Source of the DNA: UBA11606 sp039815945
Lineage (GTDB): Bacteria > Actinomycetota > Acidimicrobiia > Acidimicrobiales > Aldehydirespiratoraceae
DNA length: 15,812 bases
Direction: 5' to 3'
Assembly: GCA_039815945.1 (NCBI GenBank)
Contig: JBCBYI010000087.1
Span: forward strand, 1-15,812
Shown here in pieces: positions 1 through 7,266 of this stretch; position 1 is the first letter of the stretch; every line of letters starts with the position of its first letter. Under the pieces are notes generated by a model. It worked only from the letters and a program-made list of their open reading frames with translations, did no database searches and had not been told where the DNA came from. Made by a program: the position numbers and the translations under genes.

Positions 1-1696
1 GGCCGGCTAGGGCCCACAGGAACAGCGCTCGGCGCTGGCGGCCGTCGTTCTTTCCCGCCTCGCAGTCGGCGCGCAGTCGCTCGAACGCATCGTGATCGAT
101 CAGCGAGAAGATTCGATCCTGCGACGGTGAGGCGTCGATGTGGTCGAACAGCGCGCGCCCGATGTGCCCGCTGAGGTCCAGGCGCCAGTTGTAGACCGGA
201 TCGGTGTGGGCCGGGGCGGTGTGGTCGTCCGCGAAGCGCCAGGTCGACGTGGCGAGGGGCATCGCGGCGAGTGCCGGATTCACCTGTTGGAGGATCGAGT
301 GGAAGGCCCGTTCGGTGAGGCGTTCCTCGATCGGAAGGTCCATCGCCGTGCGTACCGCCTGGTTGTCGAGGAACGGCTGCACGGTCAGCTGGCCGAACCG
401 CTGGAGGGTGCGTCCCATGTTCCATCGCCCGAGGCGGACATCGCGGTGGTACCACGCCAGGGTGTTCGGGGCCGACAGGTCGTCGTTGCGGCCGAGCCAG
501 GCGGCGACGCCCTCGGCCGCCCGCTCCGCTGCGGGGGCCGTCAACAGGGTGGCGTTGACCGACATCTCCCACGTGAGCTTGCGGTTCAGAACGGCACGGT
601 CGTCCTCCATGGCGCGGGCCATGCCGCCGCGAAGGACCTCGCCGCCCGAGCCGCCGAGGGAGATCTCGCCGCCGGCTGGGGCGAAGACCTGGGCGTTCGG
701 CGCGTCGTACGCCGGCACCATGGCGTCGCTGCCTCGCAGCGACGCCAGGATCCGGTCGCCGATGACGACCGTCGACGGGTCGGCTTGTTGGGCGCCGACC
801 ACCGTCTCGTGCTCGACGCCCACCGATGCGGCGACTCGCCGGCCCCACACGACGTCGGGATGATCGGGCCGACCCGAGGTGAACGTCCGGAACGAAACGC
901 CGGCCTCGTGCAGCAGCGCGACCGTCAGCCGGCTGTCCTTGCCACCCGTGACACTGGCACGGAGATCCACGTCGAGGTCGTTGAGCACGCCGGCCGCGTC
1001 GACGAGGGCGCGCGCGGCGGCGTCGACGGTGCCGGCGCCGGCAGTGCTGGGGCGTCCCTCCTCGACGATCTCGACGACGTCGCCGTCGGCGGTCGACTCC
1101 AGACGGGAGCCGTCGGCGACCTGGCGAACGCCGACGAAGGGCAGCGCCTGGGGCGCGGTGACGCTGCACGCGAGGAGTTCGGCCGCGAAACGGTCGTCGT
1201 ACTCGCTCCGGCGTGACCTCCGGGCCACGAGGTGGGCGACGTGGGGCCGGCTGGAGATGGCGATCACGTCGGGGCCGACGGCGAAGAAGACCGACTGGGT
1301 GCGACCGCGGCCCGACCACGCCGTCACGTCGCCTGTGGCGCTGACGTGGAGCAGACAGAACATGCCGCCGAGATTGCCGACCACCGTCGGCGCATCATCG
1401 GTGGCGTGCAGGATCGTCGAGAGCGAAGGATGCGAGCACAGTCGGCCCCGATCGTGGACGTAGCCCGCCGCGGTGACCGCCGACCCGTCGGCCCCGACGG
1501 CGATGTCGGAGCCGACCACGTCCTGGCCGTTGTCCCAGGTGTGTACTGCTGTGCGGCCGTTGCGAGACGCCCACGCGTCTCGGTGGGCGACCGCGCCGGC
1601 GAACGGCAAGAAGGCATCGGCGTTGCGAGCGATCCACGCCAGCGTCGACGGCGCGAGGTCGCCCGAACGAGCGACGGTGGCGAGCCAGACCTGCAT
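1..1696 (-). CDS. Asparagine synthetase-like ATP-pyrophosphatase enzyme, partial (3' end beyond left edge)
   Basis: The minus-strand frame is open from an ATG at 1696 to the left edge, giving about 565 residues; asparagine synthetases are usually about 600, so only a short C-terminus should be missing. Residues 250-256 read TGGKDSR, the PP-loop (SGGxDS) that binds ATP in Asn synthetases and relatives. It sits after an N-terminal half resembling an Ntn glutaminase domain. That half begins MQVW, with no Cys at position 2, so the glutamine-hydrolysing nucleophile is absent. The enzyme therefore probably activates a carboxylate by adenylation and uses ammonia or another amine, as beta-lactam synthetases and several polysaccharide- or natural-product-associated homologues do. 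It is transcribed divergently from the 1806 hydrolase. A TAGGCT box lies 10 bases before the ATG, supporting this start; an in-frame GTG eight codons upstream is less likely. The family is confident, the substrate unknown. Confidence 0.85.
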   Translation of the reverse strand, partial: MQVWLATVARSGDLAPSTLAWIARNADAFLPFAGAVAHRDAWASRNGRTAVHTWDNGQDVVGSDIAVGADGSAVTAAGYVHDRGRLCSHPSLSTILHATDDAPTVVGNLGGMFCLLHVSATGDVTAWSGRGRTQSVFFAVGPDVIAISSRPHVAHLVARRSRRSEYDDRFAAELLACSVTAPQALPFVGVRQVADGSRLESTADGDVVEIVEEGRPSTAGAGTVDAAARALVDAAGVLNDLDVDLRASVTGGKDSRLTVALLHEAGVSFRTFTSGRPDHPDVVWGRRVAASVGVEHETVVGAQQADPSTVVIGDRILASLRGSDAMVPAYDAPNAQVFAPAGGEISLGGSGGEVLRGGMARAMEDDRAVLNRKLTWEMSVNATLLTAPAAERAAEGVAAWLGRNDDLSAPNTLAWYHRDVRLGRWNMGRTLQRFGQLTVQPFLDNQAVRTAMDLPIEERLTERAFHSILQQVNPALAAMPLATSTWRFADDHTAPAHTDPVYNWRLDLSGHIGRALFDHIDASPSQDRIFSLIDHDAFERLRADCEAGKNDGRQRRALFLWALAG

Positions 1697-1706
1697 GAGG
1701 CAGCCG

Positions 1707-1712
1707 AGCCTA
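1707..1712 (-). promoter_or_regulatory. Putative -10 box (TAGGCT) for the Asn-synthetase-like gene
   Basis: On the minus strand TAGGCT is followed by CG and lies exactly 10 bases before the ATG at 1696. The same hexamer with the same spacing precedes the CNNM gene at 3064. The transcript would have only a few leader bases. I see no recognisable -35 element. Confidence 0.4.
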
Positions 1713-1805
1713 GGGGACACCGATTCGTGATCCGTCGTTTGGTGCCCGCAGCACCGCTCCATCGGCTTGACTGGCCATGTCCGACCCCGTTCCGGGAGCC
1801 CCCGC

Positions 1806-3050
1806 ATGGACCTCCGTCGCCACGCCCCGACCGTCGTCGGTGCCGCTGCTCTTCTCCACGCGCTCAACGGTCGTCGGCCGTTCGCGACCCGTGGGCCGTT
1901 CGCCTTGCCGTCGTTCGGCTTCGGGTTGGCTGCGTCGGAGCTGCCGCTCCAGCACGCGGCGGCCTACGCCGTCGGCACCGGTGTCGCATCGGCCCGCGCC
2001 CGGGATCGCGGTGCCATGGCCGTCGGGGCGGCACTGGCCACGGCGGCGGTCGCCACCGCTGCCGCCTCCCGCCGCCGGATGGAATCAGCGTCCGAGATCG
2101 TCGACGCTGCGCTCGTCGACGCCCTCGGCACCGCCGCCGACGCCTCGCCCCGGATGGCGCCGCGCACGGCGGAGCTCCCGCTGCTTCCCACCCCGCGGGT
2201 GCATCGGCGCCACGTCCACGACGAACGGGTGATCTACGGCGAGTACGGCCGGCGGACGAGCCTCGACATCTGGCGGCGCGCCGACGTCCGACCCGACGCC
2301 CCCGTGCTCATCCAGATCCACGGCGGCGGCTGGGTCAGTGGCGATCAAGAGGTGCAGGCGTACCCGCTGATGAGCCATCTGGTCGAGCGAGGGTGGGTGT
2401 GCGTCGCGGCGACCTACCGCCTCGCCCCCTGGTCGCGCTGGCCCGCGCAGATCCACGACGTCAAGCGGGTCATCGCCTGGACCCGCGACAACGTGGCCGA
2501 GTACGGCGGTGACCCGTCCTGGCTGGCGATCACCGGTGGCAGTGCCGGTGGTCATCTCGTGAGCCTGGCCGCCCTCACCGCCGACGATCCCGCACTCCAG
2601 CCCGGCTTCGAGGACGCCGACACCCGGGTCGGTGCCGCCGTGCCCTTCTACGGGGTCTACGACTGGACGAACCGGACCGGCGCGTGGGGGCGGGACTTCC
2701 GCTTCTTCCTCGAGCGCTTCATCCTCCATCCCGACACCGCCGACGTCGAGGAGACGCTGCGCAACGCATCGCCGCTGAGCCACGTGCGGCCCGATGCGCC
2801 ACCGATGTTGCTCATTCACGGCGACAACGACAGCCTCGCGCCGGTGGCAGATGCTCGGGCGATGGTGGCTGCGATGCAGGCCACGAGCAACGCTGCAGTG
2901 GGCTACATCGAGTTGCCCGGCACCCAGCACGCCTTCGATCTGTTCGGCAGCGAACGCACGGCCGCCGTCGTTCGAGGGGTCGGGCGCTTCCTCGAACACG
3001 TGCACGCCCGTCGCGAGACCGTCTGCCCACAGGGCGCCGGACCGCAATAG
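1806..3050 (+). CDS. Alpha/beta hydrolase, hormone-sensitive-lipase type esterase with hydrophobic N-terminal extension
   Basis: Predicted 414-residue carboxylesterase/lipase. The oxyanion-hole motif HGGGW is at 172-176, the nucleophile elbow GGSAGG has Ser246, the acid is Asp342 in HGDND, and the catalytic His375 lies in TQHAF; this is a complete triad in the order of the HSL/BD-FAE families. The first ~100 residues are Ala-rich with two hydrophobic stretches and a segment LPSFGFGLAASELPL. I recall a similar extension in mycobacterial LipC/LipQ-like esterases, where it may tether the enzyme to membrane or lipid. The ATG at 1806 is chosen because GGGAG lies about 6 bases upstream; a TTG at 1767 would add 13 residues without a clear ribosome site. 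The gene ends 13 bases before the CNNM gene, so co-transcription is possible. The substrate (short-chain or lipid ester) cannot be told. Confidence 0.88.
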   Translation: MDLRRHAPTVVGAAALLHALNGRRPFATRGPFALPSFGFGLAASELPLQHAAAYAVGTGVASARARDRGAMAVGAALATAAVATAAASRRRMESASEIVDAALVDALGTAADASPRMAPRTAELPLLPTPRVHRRHVHDERVIYGEYGRRTSLDIWRRADVRPDAPVLIQIHGGGWVSGDQEVQAYPLMSHLVERGWVCVAATYRLAPWSRWPAQIHDVKRVIAWTRDNVAEYGGDPSWLAITGGSAGGHLVSLAALTADDPALQPGFEDADTRVGAAVPFYGVYDWTNRTGAWGRDFRFFLERFILHPDTADVEETLRNASPLSHVRPDAPPMLLIHGDNDSLAPVADARAMVAAMQATSNAAVGYIELPGTQHAFDLFGSERTAAVVRGVGRFLEHVHARRETVCPQGAGPQ

Positions 3051-3053
3051 GCT
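3048..3053 (+). promoter_or_regulatory. Putative -10 box (TAGGCT) for the CNNM/CorC gene
   Basis: TAGGCT begins on the TAG stop codon of the upstream hydrolase, is followed by CG, and stands 10 bases before the ATG at 3064. It matches the box at 1712-1707 in sequence and distance. If active, the CNNM gene has its own near-leaderless promoter in addition to read-through. There is no obvious -35 element. Confidence 0.35.
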
Positions 3054-3063
3054 CGCCGAGACC

Positions 3064-4356
3064 ATGGATCAGACCTGGGTGCAAATCGTCCTCGTCGCGG
3101 TGCTGGTGGTGCTCAACGCATGTTTCGCCGGTGCCGAGATGGCACTGGTCTCCTTGCGCGAGGGCCAACTGCAGCGCCTCGAGCAGGAATCTCGCAAGGG
3201 CGCCGTCGTCGCCCGCCTGGCCCGCGAGCCCAACCGGTTCCTCGCGACGATCCAGGTCGGCATCACGCTGGCCGGCTTCCTCGCGTCGGCCGCGGCGGCG
3301 GTTTCCCTCGCGGCGCCGGTCGAGTCCGCATTGGAGCCGCTCGGCGGTGCGGCCGGACCCGTGTCCGTCGTCGTCGTCACCTTGACCCTCGCGTACTTCA
3401 CGCTCGTGTTCGGCGAACTCGCACCGAAGCGGGTGGCCTTGCAGAAGGCCGAGGGGTGGGCGCTGCGCCTGGCCCGGCCCCTGTCAGTTCTCACCACCCT
3501 GACCCGCCCGATCGTGTGGCTGCTGTCGTTGTCGGCCGACGTGGCCGTGCGGCTCCTCGGCGGCGACCCCAACCGTCAACGCGACGCCGTCACCGAGGAG
3601 GAGATCCTCGACATGGTGGCGGTCCAGCCGACCTTCACCGATGATCAACGCCAGATCATGGAGGGCGCCATCGAGCTCGCCGACCGCCCCGTCGGTGCCA
3701 TCCTCGTGCCCCGCGGCGATGTCTTCGTGGTCGACGCCGAATGGACCTGTGAGCAGGCGCTCGACGCGCTCGCGGCCTCCGGGCACAGCCGAGCCCCCGT
3801 CGCGGTCGACGGTCGCCTCGACCATGCCTCGGGCGTCGTCCACCTGCGCTTGCTGCTCGACGGTGGCGACGCGCCGGTGACGAGCCGCAGCCTCGACATG
3901 GCGGTGCTGCCGGAGTCGGCCAAGGCCCTGCCGGCACTCAGCGAGCTCCAGGCGAGCCGATCACAGATGGCGCTGGTCGTCGACGAACACGGCGGCGCCG
4001 CCGGCATCGTCACCATCGAGGATCTCGTCGAGGAACTCGTCGGGGAGATCTACGACGAGACCGACCGCGATGTCGCCATGGTCATGCACGAAGAGTCCGG
4101 GCAGCTGCTGTTGCCCGGCCGCTTCCCGATCCACGACCTGCCGGAGATCGGGGTCGAGCTGCCCGAGGGCGACTACGCCACGGTGGCCGGTCTGGTGCTC
4201 GACCGGCTCGGTCGCATCCCCGAGGTCGGCGACGAACTCACGGTCGACGGCTGGCATCTGGAGGTCCGCGGGATGGACAGTCGCGCGGTCACCCAGATCC
4301 GTGCGACCGAGGTTGCGTCCGAGCCCACCGACGCCGACCAGCGCGACAACCCCTAG
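3064..4356 (+). CDS. CNNM/CorC (HlyC) family membrane protein with CBS pair
   Basis: The predicted 430-residue inner-membrane protein has the standard order. First is a DUF21/CNNM transmembrane domain (about residues 5-170), with helices at roughly 5-28, 60-82, 98-120 and 140-155 and the conserved FAGAEMALVS and FGELAPKR motifs. Then comes a tandem CBS pair (about 215-340), whose second repeat contains VVDEHGGAAGIVTIEDL, and a C-terminal CorC_HlyC domain to about 415. Family members are linked to Mg2+/Co2+ or Na+-coupled divalent-cation export, and the CBS pair binds adenine nucleotides. Annotation as 'hemolysin' is historical. The length is normal for the family and nothing appears missing. 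The ATG at 3064 is used; upstream GAG is a weak ribosome site, and the TAGGCT box suggests a near-leaderless transcript. The gene converges on the aminotransferase with a 22-base gap. Confidence 0.93.
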   Translation: MDQTWVQIVLVAVLVVLNACFAGAEMALVSLREGQLQRLEQESRKGAVVARLAREPNRFLATIQVGITLAGFLASAAAAVSLAAPVESALEPLGGAAGPVSVVVVTLTLAYFTLVFGELAPKRVALQKAEGWALRLARPLSVLTTLTRPIVWLLSLSADVAVRLLGGDPNRQRDAVTEEEILDMVAVQPTFTDDQRQIMEGAIELADRPVGAILVPRGDVFVVDAEWTCEQALDALAASGHSRAPVAVDGRLDHASGVVHLRLLLDGGDAPVTSRSLDMAVLPESAKALPALSELQASRSQMALVVDEHGGAAGIVTIEDLVEELVGEIYDETDRDVAMVMHEESGQLLLPGRFPIHDLPEIGVELPEGDYATVAGLVLDRLGRIPEVGDELTVDGWHLEVRGMDSRAVTQIRATEVASEPTDADQRDNP

Positions 4357-4378
4357 GCGTCGATCACGTCGTCGTCGT

Positions 4379-5509
4379 TCATCGCGCCGCGTCTAGGTGG
4401 GCGCTCATCGCGGCGAGTCCGGCATCGAGGCCCCGTCGACCGAAGCCGAGGCGGAAGCGATCCGTGTACGACGGCCCCACCTCGGAGCGGTAGATCGTCG
4501 ACGGCAACAACAGCACGCCGGCGTCCTCGACCAACGAACGGCAGAACTCCTCGGCTCCCTCCGGACCGAGGTACCGGGGGAAGGCCATGCACGAACCGTC
4601 CGGGTGACGCCACTCGAACCGGGCGGGGTGGCGCTCGAAGAACGCATCCCACTTCGGGAGGTTCGCATCGATGATCGCGTTGTTGCGTCCGATGATCGTG
4701 TCGCGATGCTGGAGGGCGATGATGGCGAGTCGCTCGCTCGGCCCCGAGCTGCAGATCGACAGGTAGTGCTTCATGCGCTCCATCCGGGCGAGCACCTCGG
4801 CGTCTTGCGTCGCGATCCAACCGATTCGCAGCCCCGGCAGCCCGTAGGCCTTCGACATGACGTTGAGCGACAGACCGCGCTCGTAGACGTCGGCCACGAA
4901 GGGCAGGTGCTCGGTGCCCGTCGGACCGAGACCGTGGAAGATCTCGTCGTGGAGGATGTGGATGCCGTGGTGGCGGCAGAGTTCGATCAGCGCGTCGTAG
5001 CGATCGCGATCGAGGATTGCGCCGGTGGGATTGTGCGGGAAGTTGATCGTCACCAACTTCGTGTTCGGCCGCACCGCCGCGGCGACCCGGTCGATGTCGA
5101 GCGACCATCCGTCGTCGGGGTCCAGCGGCACGCCGGTCGCCTCACAGATGGCCGACGGCAGGGTCTCGTGGCTCTGGTAGTTGGGCGTGACGACGATCGC
5201 ATGGCTGTCGGCGTCGAGCAGCACGCTGTTGGCGGCGAAGATGCCTTCGCTGGCGCCGGCGAAGCCGAGGACCTGCGACGCGTCGATCGACCGATGGGTC
5301 GCAGCGATCGCCTCGCGGAGATCGGGTGCACCCCACGTCTCGGTGTACCCGAGCCAGAGGTCGTCGAATGCCGCTCGCTGCTCGTCCGTGCCGAGCGCGA
5401 GCAGGTCGCGCATGGTCATCGCCTCGGCGTCGGACGCGGTGAGATGGTGTTCGGCGGTGAACTCCCATCGCGCGAAGTGGGTTTCGAGCCGGAAGTCAGG
5501 CAGGCGCAT
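4379..5509 (-). CDS. PLP-dependent aminotransferase, class I/II (fold type I)
   Basis: Predicted 376-residue cytosolic pyridoxal-phosphate enzyme. Landmarks are NPTG at 160-163, HDEIF with Asp188 pairing with the PLP ring nitrogen, SKAYG with Lys220 as Schiff-base lysine, and FRLGFGR with Arg353 for the substrate carboxylate. The N-terminus (residues 1-40: FRLETHFARWEF, then LTASDAEAMTMRDLL) resembles, as I recall, the aminotransferase branch that includes capreomycidine synthase-like proteins rather than AspC-type enzymes, but the substrate cannot be assigned. The reading frame continues far upstream through the next gene, so the start is set at the ATG at 5509. There a TAGGGT box lies 7 bases upstream and the family-like N-terminus begins. 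It is downstream of the VanY-type gene on the same strand with a 43-base gap, but probably has its own promoter. Confidence 0.92.
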   Translation of the reverse strand: MRLPDFRLETHFARWEFTAEHHLTASDAEAMTMRDLLALGTDEQRAAFDDLWLGYTETWGAPDLREAIAATHRSIDASQVLGFAGASEGIFAANSVLLDADSHAIVVTPNYQSHETLPSAICEATGVPLDPDDGWSLDIDRVAAAVRPNTKLVTINFPHNPTGAILDRDRYDALIELCRHHGIHILHDEIFHGLGPTGTEHLPFVADVYERGLSLNVMSKAYGLPGLRIGWIATQDAEVLARMERMKHYLSICSSGPSERLAIIALQHRDTIIGRNNAIIDANLPKWDAFFERHPARFEWRHPDGSCMAFPRYLGPEGAEEFCRSLVEDAGVLLLPSTIYRSEVGPSYTDRFRLGFGRRGLDAGLAAMSAHLDAAR

Positions 5510-5516
5510 GTCGGGC

Positions 5517-5522
5517 ACCCTA
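5517..5522 (-). promoter_or_regulatory. Putative -10 box (TAGGGT) for the aminotransferase
   Basis: On the minus strand TAGGGT is followed by 7 bases and then the ATG at 5509, which would put the transcription start at or next to the start codon. The LLM gene starting at 11474 has the identical hexamer and spacing. No Shine-Dalgarno fits between. Confidence 0.45.
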
Positions 5523-5528
5523 CGGGGT

Positions 5529-5559
5529 GGCTGATTCCGGCGAGCGGCTGTGTCAGCCG
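5529..5559. repeat. Overlapping inverted repeats around the VanY-type gene's stop codon
   Basis: CGGCTG (5545-5550), loop TGT, CAGCCG (5554-5559) is a perfect 6-bp hairpin. GGCTGA (5529-5534) can alternatively pair with TCAGCC (5553-5558). The stop codon lies inside the structure, in the gap before the aminotransferase. There is no T-run, so an intrinsic terminator is doubtful; it could be an RNA-end stabiliser or chance in GC-rich DNA. Confidence 0.25.
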
Positions 5560-6644
5560 CCCGTCGTCGACCAGTGCCAGGGCTCTGATGGCAGGTTGAA
5601 CAAGCCGTACTCGGCGGCATGGGCCCCGAGCCATGCGAACTGCGGGTCGTCGCGGCGGATCGCCCGCCGGACGCCGTCGTCGAGTACGAAGAAGTCGATG
5701 GCCTCGCCGACCTCGTGGCCCGACGTTCCCGGGATCGCGGTGGGCGGTGAGCACTGCGAGGGTGGCGTTTCCCAGACGTCGGCGCAGTTCTGCGCACGAA
5801 GCTCGATCTGGCGCTCGTGGCTTCGCCAACCCGATCCCTGGAGCCGGACGCCATCGATCGTCGCGGCGACGAGCATCGCCGCGACGTCGTCGGCGATGTC
5901 GATGCGGACGAGGATGCCGCCGACATCGGCCAGCTCGACTCTGGCCGTGGGACCCGCGAGTACGGCACTCGGCGACGATGCCTGGAGGCGACGATCTGCG
6001 TCGCGTACGGCCGCGACCTCGGCCCGAACCGCGCCGTTGAAGGTGTCGGTGCCGAACCAGCCGGTGAGCGCGCGGCCGAGCTCGCGGTCGGCGCCGAGGT
6101 CGCACAGGAAGGCGGCGGCTGCGCCCGCGGCGTCGTCGAGGTCATCAGGGTCGGCGACCCCGTCACCGTCGGCGTCGGTCGCCCAGGCCGCCCAGGTCTG
6201 GGGGATGAACTGGAACGGTCCGACCGCTCGGTCGAGCTCGGCGTCGCCGTCGATGAGGCCGCCGTCGGTGTCGCGGATCAGGAGCCGCCCCTCCGTGCCG
6301 TCGAGCCGGGAGCCGCGGATGGGGACGCTCGGCGCGACCGGATCGGGGCTGACGTTGTGGGCCATGAGCTCGCCGAGCCAGGTGCGCATCGTTTCCGGCG
6401 TGTTCGGATCGACCGGCTGGAAGACACGTCCGTGGTCGGAGACGAAGCCGGCGATGCCGCCGAGGACCGCCCAGTCGAGGTCGCACGGCGCAGCGTCCGC
6501 GGCGACCTGATAGCGCTCGATGGTGGCCCGGAGGTCGTCGATCCCACCGGACGCGGCACTCGGGTTCGGCCCCACGAGCAGCAGTGAGACGCCCACCCCC
6601 GCGGCGATGAGCCGCCGCCCGCGTCGTTCGCCTGGATCGCGCAC
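5553..6644 (-). CDS. Secreted lytic-transglycosylase-like / VanY-type D,D-carboxypeptidase fusion protein
   Basis: Predicted 363-residue exported cell-wall protein. Residues 1-32 look like a signal peptide: a basic RRGRR stretch, a hydrophobic core, and a small-residue cleavage zone SAAS. Residues about 45-225 match the SLT_2-type lytic transglycosylase fold, with GPFQFIPQTW at 142-151 followed by a DADGDGVADP calcium-loop-like segment. The position expected to hold the catalytic Glu (family pattern V-E-S-x-H-G) is Val68 in FVSDHG, so glycan cleavage is doubtful. Residues about 250-363 form a VanY/DacB-type zinc peptidase domain with GTSGHEVGEAID (His310, Asp317) and EPWHW (Glu354, His357), all metal and catalytic residues present. 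Likely role: trimming peptidoglycan stem peptides, with the first domain as a glycan-binding module (inference). The GTG at 6644 is chosen from the signal peptide and a TACGTT box 9 bases upstream; a GTG at 6671 is possible. Confidence 0.85.
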   Translation of the reverse strand: MRDPGERRGRRLIAAGVGVSLLLVGPNPSAASGGIDDLRATIERYQVAADAAPCDLDWAVLGGIAGFVSDHGRVFQPVDPNTPETMRTWLGELMAHNVSPDPVAPSVPIRGSRLDGTEGRLLIRDTDGGLIDGDAELDRAVGPFQFIPQTWAAWATDADGDGVADPDDLDDAAGAAAAFLCDLGADRELGRALTGWFGTDTFNGAVRAEVAAVRDADRRLQASSPSAVLAGPTARVELADVGGILVRIDIADDVAAMLVAATIDGVRLQGSGWRSHERQIELRAQNCADVWETPPSQCSPPTAIPGTSGHEVGEAIDFFVLDDGVRRAIRRDDPQFAWLGAHAAEYGLFNLPSEPWHWSTTGG

Positions 6645-6653
6645 TGCGACGGG

Positions 6654-6659
6654 AACGTA
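6654..6659 (-). promoter_or_regulatory. Putative -10 box (TACGTT) for the VanY-type fusion gene
   Basis: TACGTT on the minus strand lies 9 bases before the GTG at 6644 and fits the TANNNT form seen before other starts in this window. It sits within a 108-base divergent intergenic region shared with the PPOX gene. Confidence 0.3.
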
Positions 6660-6740
6660 CCGATCGACCACAGCGTGCGGCCGACCGGCTGGGAACGCGG
6701 GGATGAACTCTCGGTTTCGGTGGGTGCACCGGGTCCCAAC

Positions 6741-6746
6741 TACCGT
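6741..6746 (+). promoter_or_regulatory. Putative -10 box (TACCGT) for the PPOX/F420 gene
   Basis: TACCGT is followed by exactly six bases and then the ATG at 6753. This is the geometry expected for a fully leaderless mRNA starting at the A of the ATG. No Shine-Dalgarno is visible upstream, which agrees with that reading. Confidence 0.4.
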
Positions 6747-6752
6747 TCTCGC

Positions 6753-7253
6753 ATGGGTGAGAAGCAACGCGCGCAGATCGAGATGACCGACGACGAGGTC
6801 GTAGCGTTCCTCGAACAGAGCCGCACGGCGACCATGGCGACGGTCGGTGGCGACGGCACCCCGCACCTCGTGGCCATGTGGTTCGGCGTGATTGACGGTC
6901 AGGTGTGGTTCGAGACGAAGGCGAAGTCCCAGAAGGTCGTGAACCTCCGCCGCGATCCGCGCATGACGGTGATGGTCGAGGACGGCCTCACCTATGACGC
7001 ATTGCGCGGGGTTGCCCTCGAGGGCACCGCCGAGATCGTCGAGGATCCCGACGCGCTCTGGGCGCTCGGTGTCAATGTCTGGGAGCGCTACAACGGGCCC
7101 TACTCCGAAGAGGTCCGCCCGCTCGTCGAAGTGATGCTCAACAAGCGGGTGGCGGTGCGGCTCGACGTGAGCCGGGTGCGGTCGTGGGACCACACGAAAC
7201 TCGGGATGGATCCGCTGCCGCTTGGCGGCACCACGGCGCCGCCGTCGGCCTGA
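6753..7253 (+). CDS. PPOX-family split-barrel protein, probable F420- or flavin-dependent reductase
   Basis: A 166-residue protein of the pyridoxamine 5'-phosphate oxidase-like (FMN-binding split barrel) fold. Visible family features are an N-terminal helix (MTDDEVVAFLEQ), strand pairs ATMATVGGDGTPHLVAMWF and GQVWFETKAKSQKVVNLRRDPR (about residues 30-75), and a later barrel strand VALEGTAEIVED near residue 90. The S/K-x-K-V-x-N-x-x-R-x-P-R pattern is typical of actinobacterial FDOR-B/PPOX class F420-binding proteins, which reduce or sense small molecules with F420H2. FMN or haem remain possible. The ATG at 6753 is preferred over in-frame upstream codons because it fits the fold's N-terminus and the TACCGT box. 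It converges on the LLM gene at 7267 with a 13-base gap, so two probable F420 proteins sit end to end. Confidence 0.88.
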   Translation: MGEKQRAQIEMTDDEVVAFLEQSRTATMATVGGDGTPHLVAMWFGVIDGQVWFETKAKSQKVVNLRRDPRMTVMVEDGLTYDALRGVALEGTAEIVEDPDALWALGVNVWERYNGPYSEEVRPLVEVMLNKRVAVRLDVSRVRSWDHTKLGMDPLPLGGTTAPPSA

Positions 7254-7266
7254 CCACGTTGTCGCC

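Noticed and set aside
140..1216. Plus-strand open frames over 140-2512
   Set aside because: Over 1-1696 the minus frame encodes a coherent Asn-synthetase-like protein with a PP-loop, and from 1806 another plus frame encodes the esterase. The competing frames are Arg/Gly/Ala-rich shadows.
1767..1772. TTGACT as a -35 element, or its TTG as start of the esterase
   Set aside because: No -10-like hexamer lies 16-18 bases downstream, and the ATG at 1806 has a better ribosome site.
4357..4378. GTC/CGT triplet run in the gap between the CNNM and aminotransferase genes
   Set aside because: Only a few repeats of a trinucleotide common in GC-rich coding DNA; no hairpin or terminator structure.
4397..5599. 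400-codon plus-strand frame opposite the aminotransferase
   Set aside because: The minus frame has the complete set of PLP aminotransferase residues, so the plus frame is a shadow.
5510..6166. N-terminal extension of the aminotransferase frame upstream of 5509
   Set aside because: The extension lies over the VanY-type gene in another frame, is Ser/Arg/Pro-rich without motifs, and the family-like N-terminus and TAGGGT box both point to 5509.
6645..7193. Upstream extension of the VanY-type frame to 7193
   Set aside because: It is antisense to the PPOX gene; a signal peptide beginning at 6644 marks the real start.
7224..7243. GGCGGC/GCCGCC inverted repeat at the end of the PPOX gene as a terminator
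   Set aside because: It is within coding sequence, has an 8-base loop and no T-run, and such repeats are expected by chance at this base composition.
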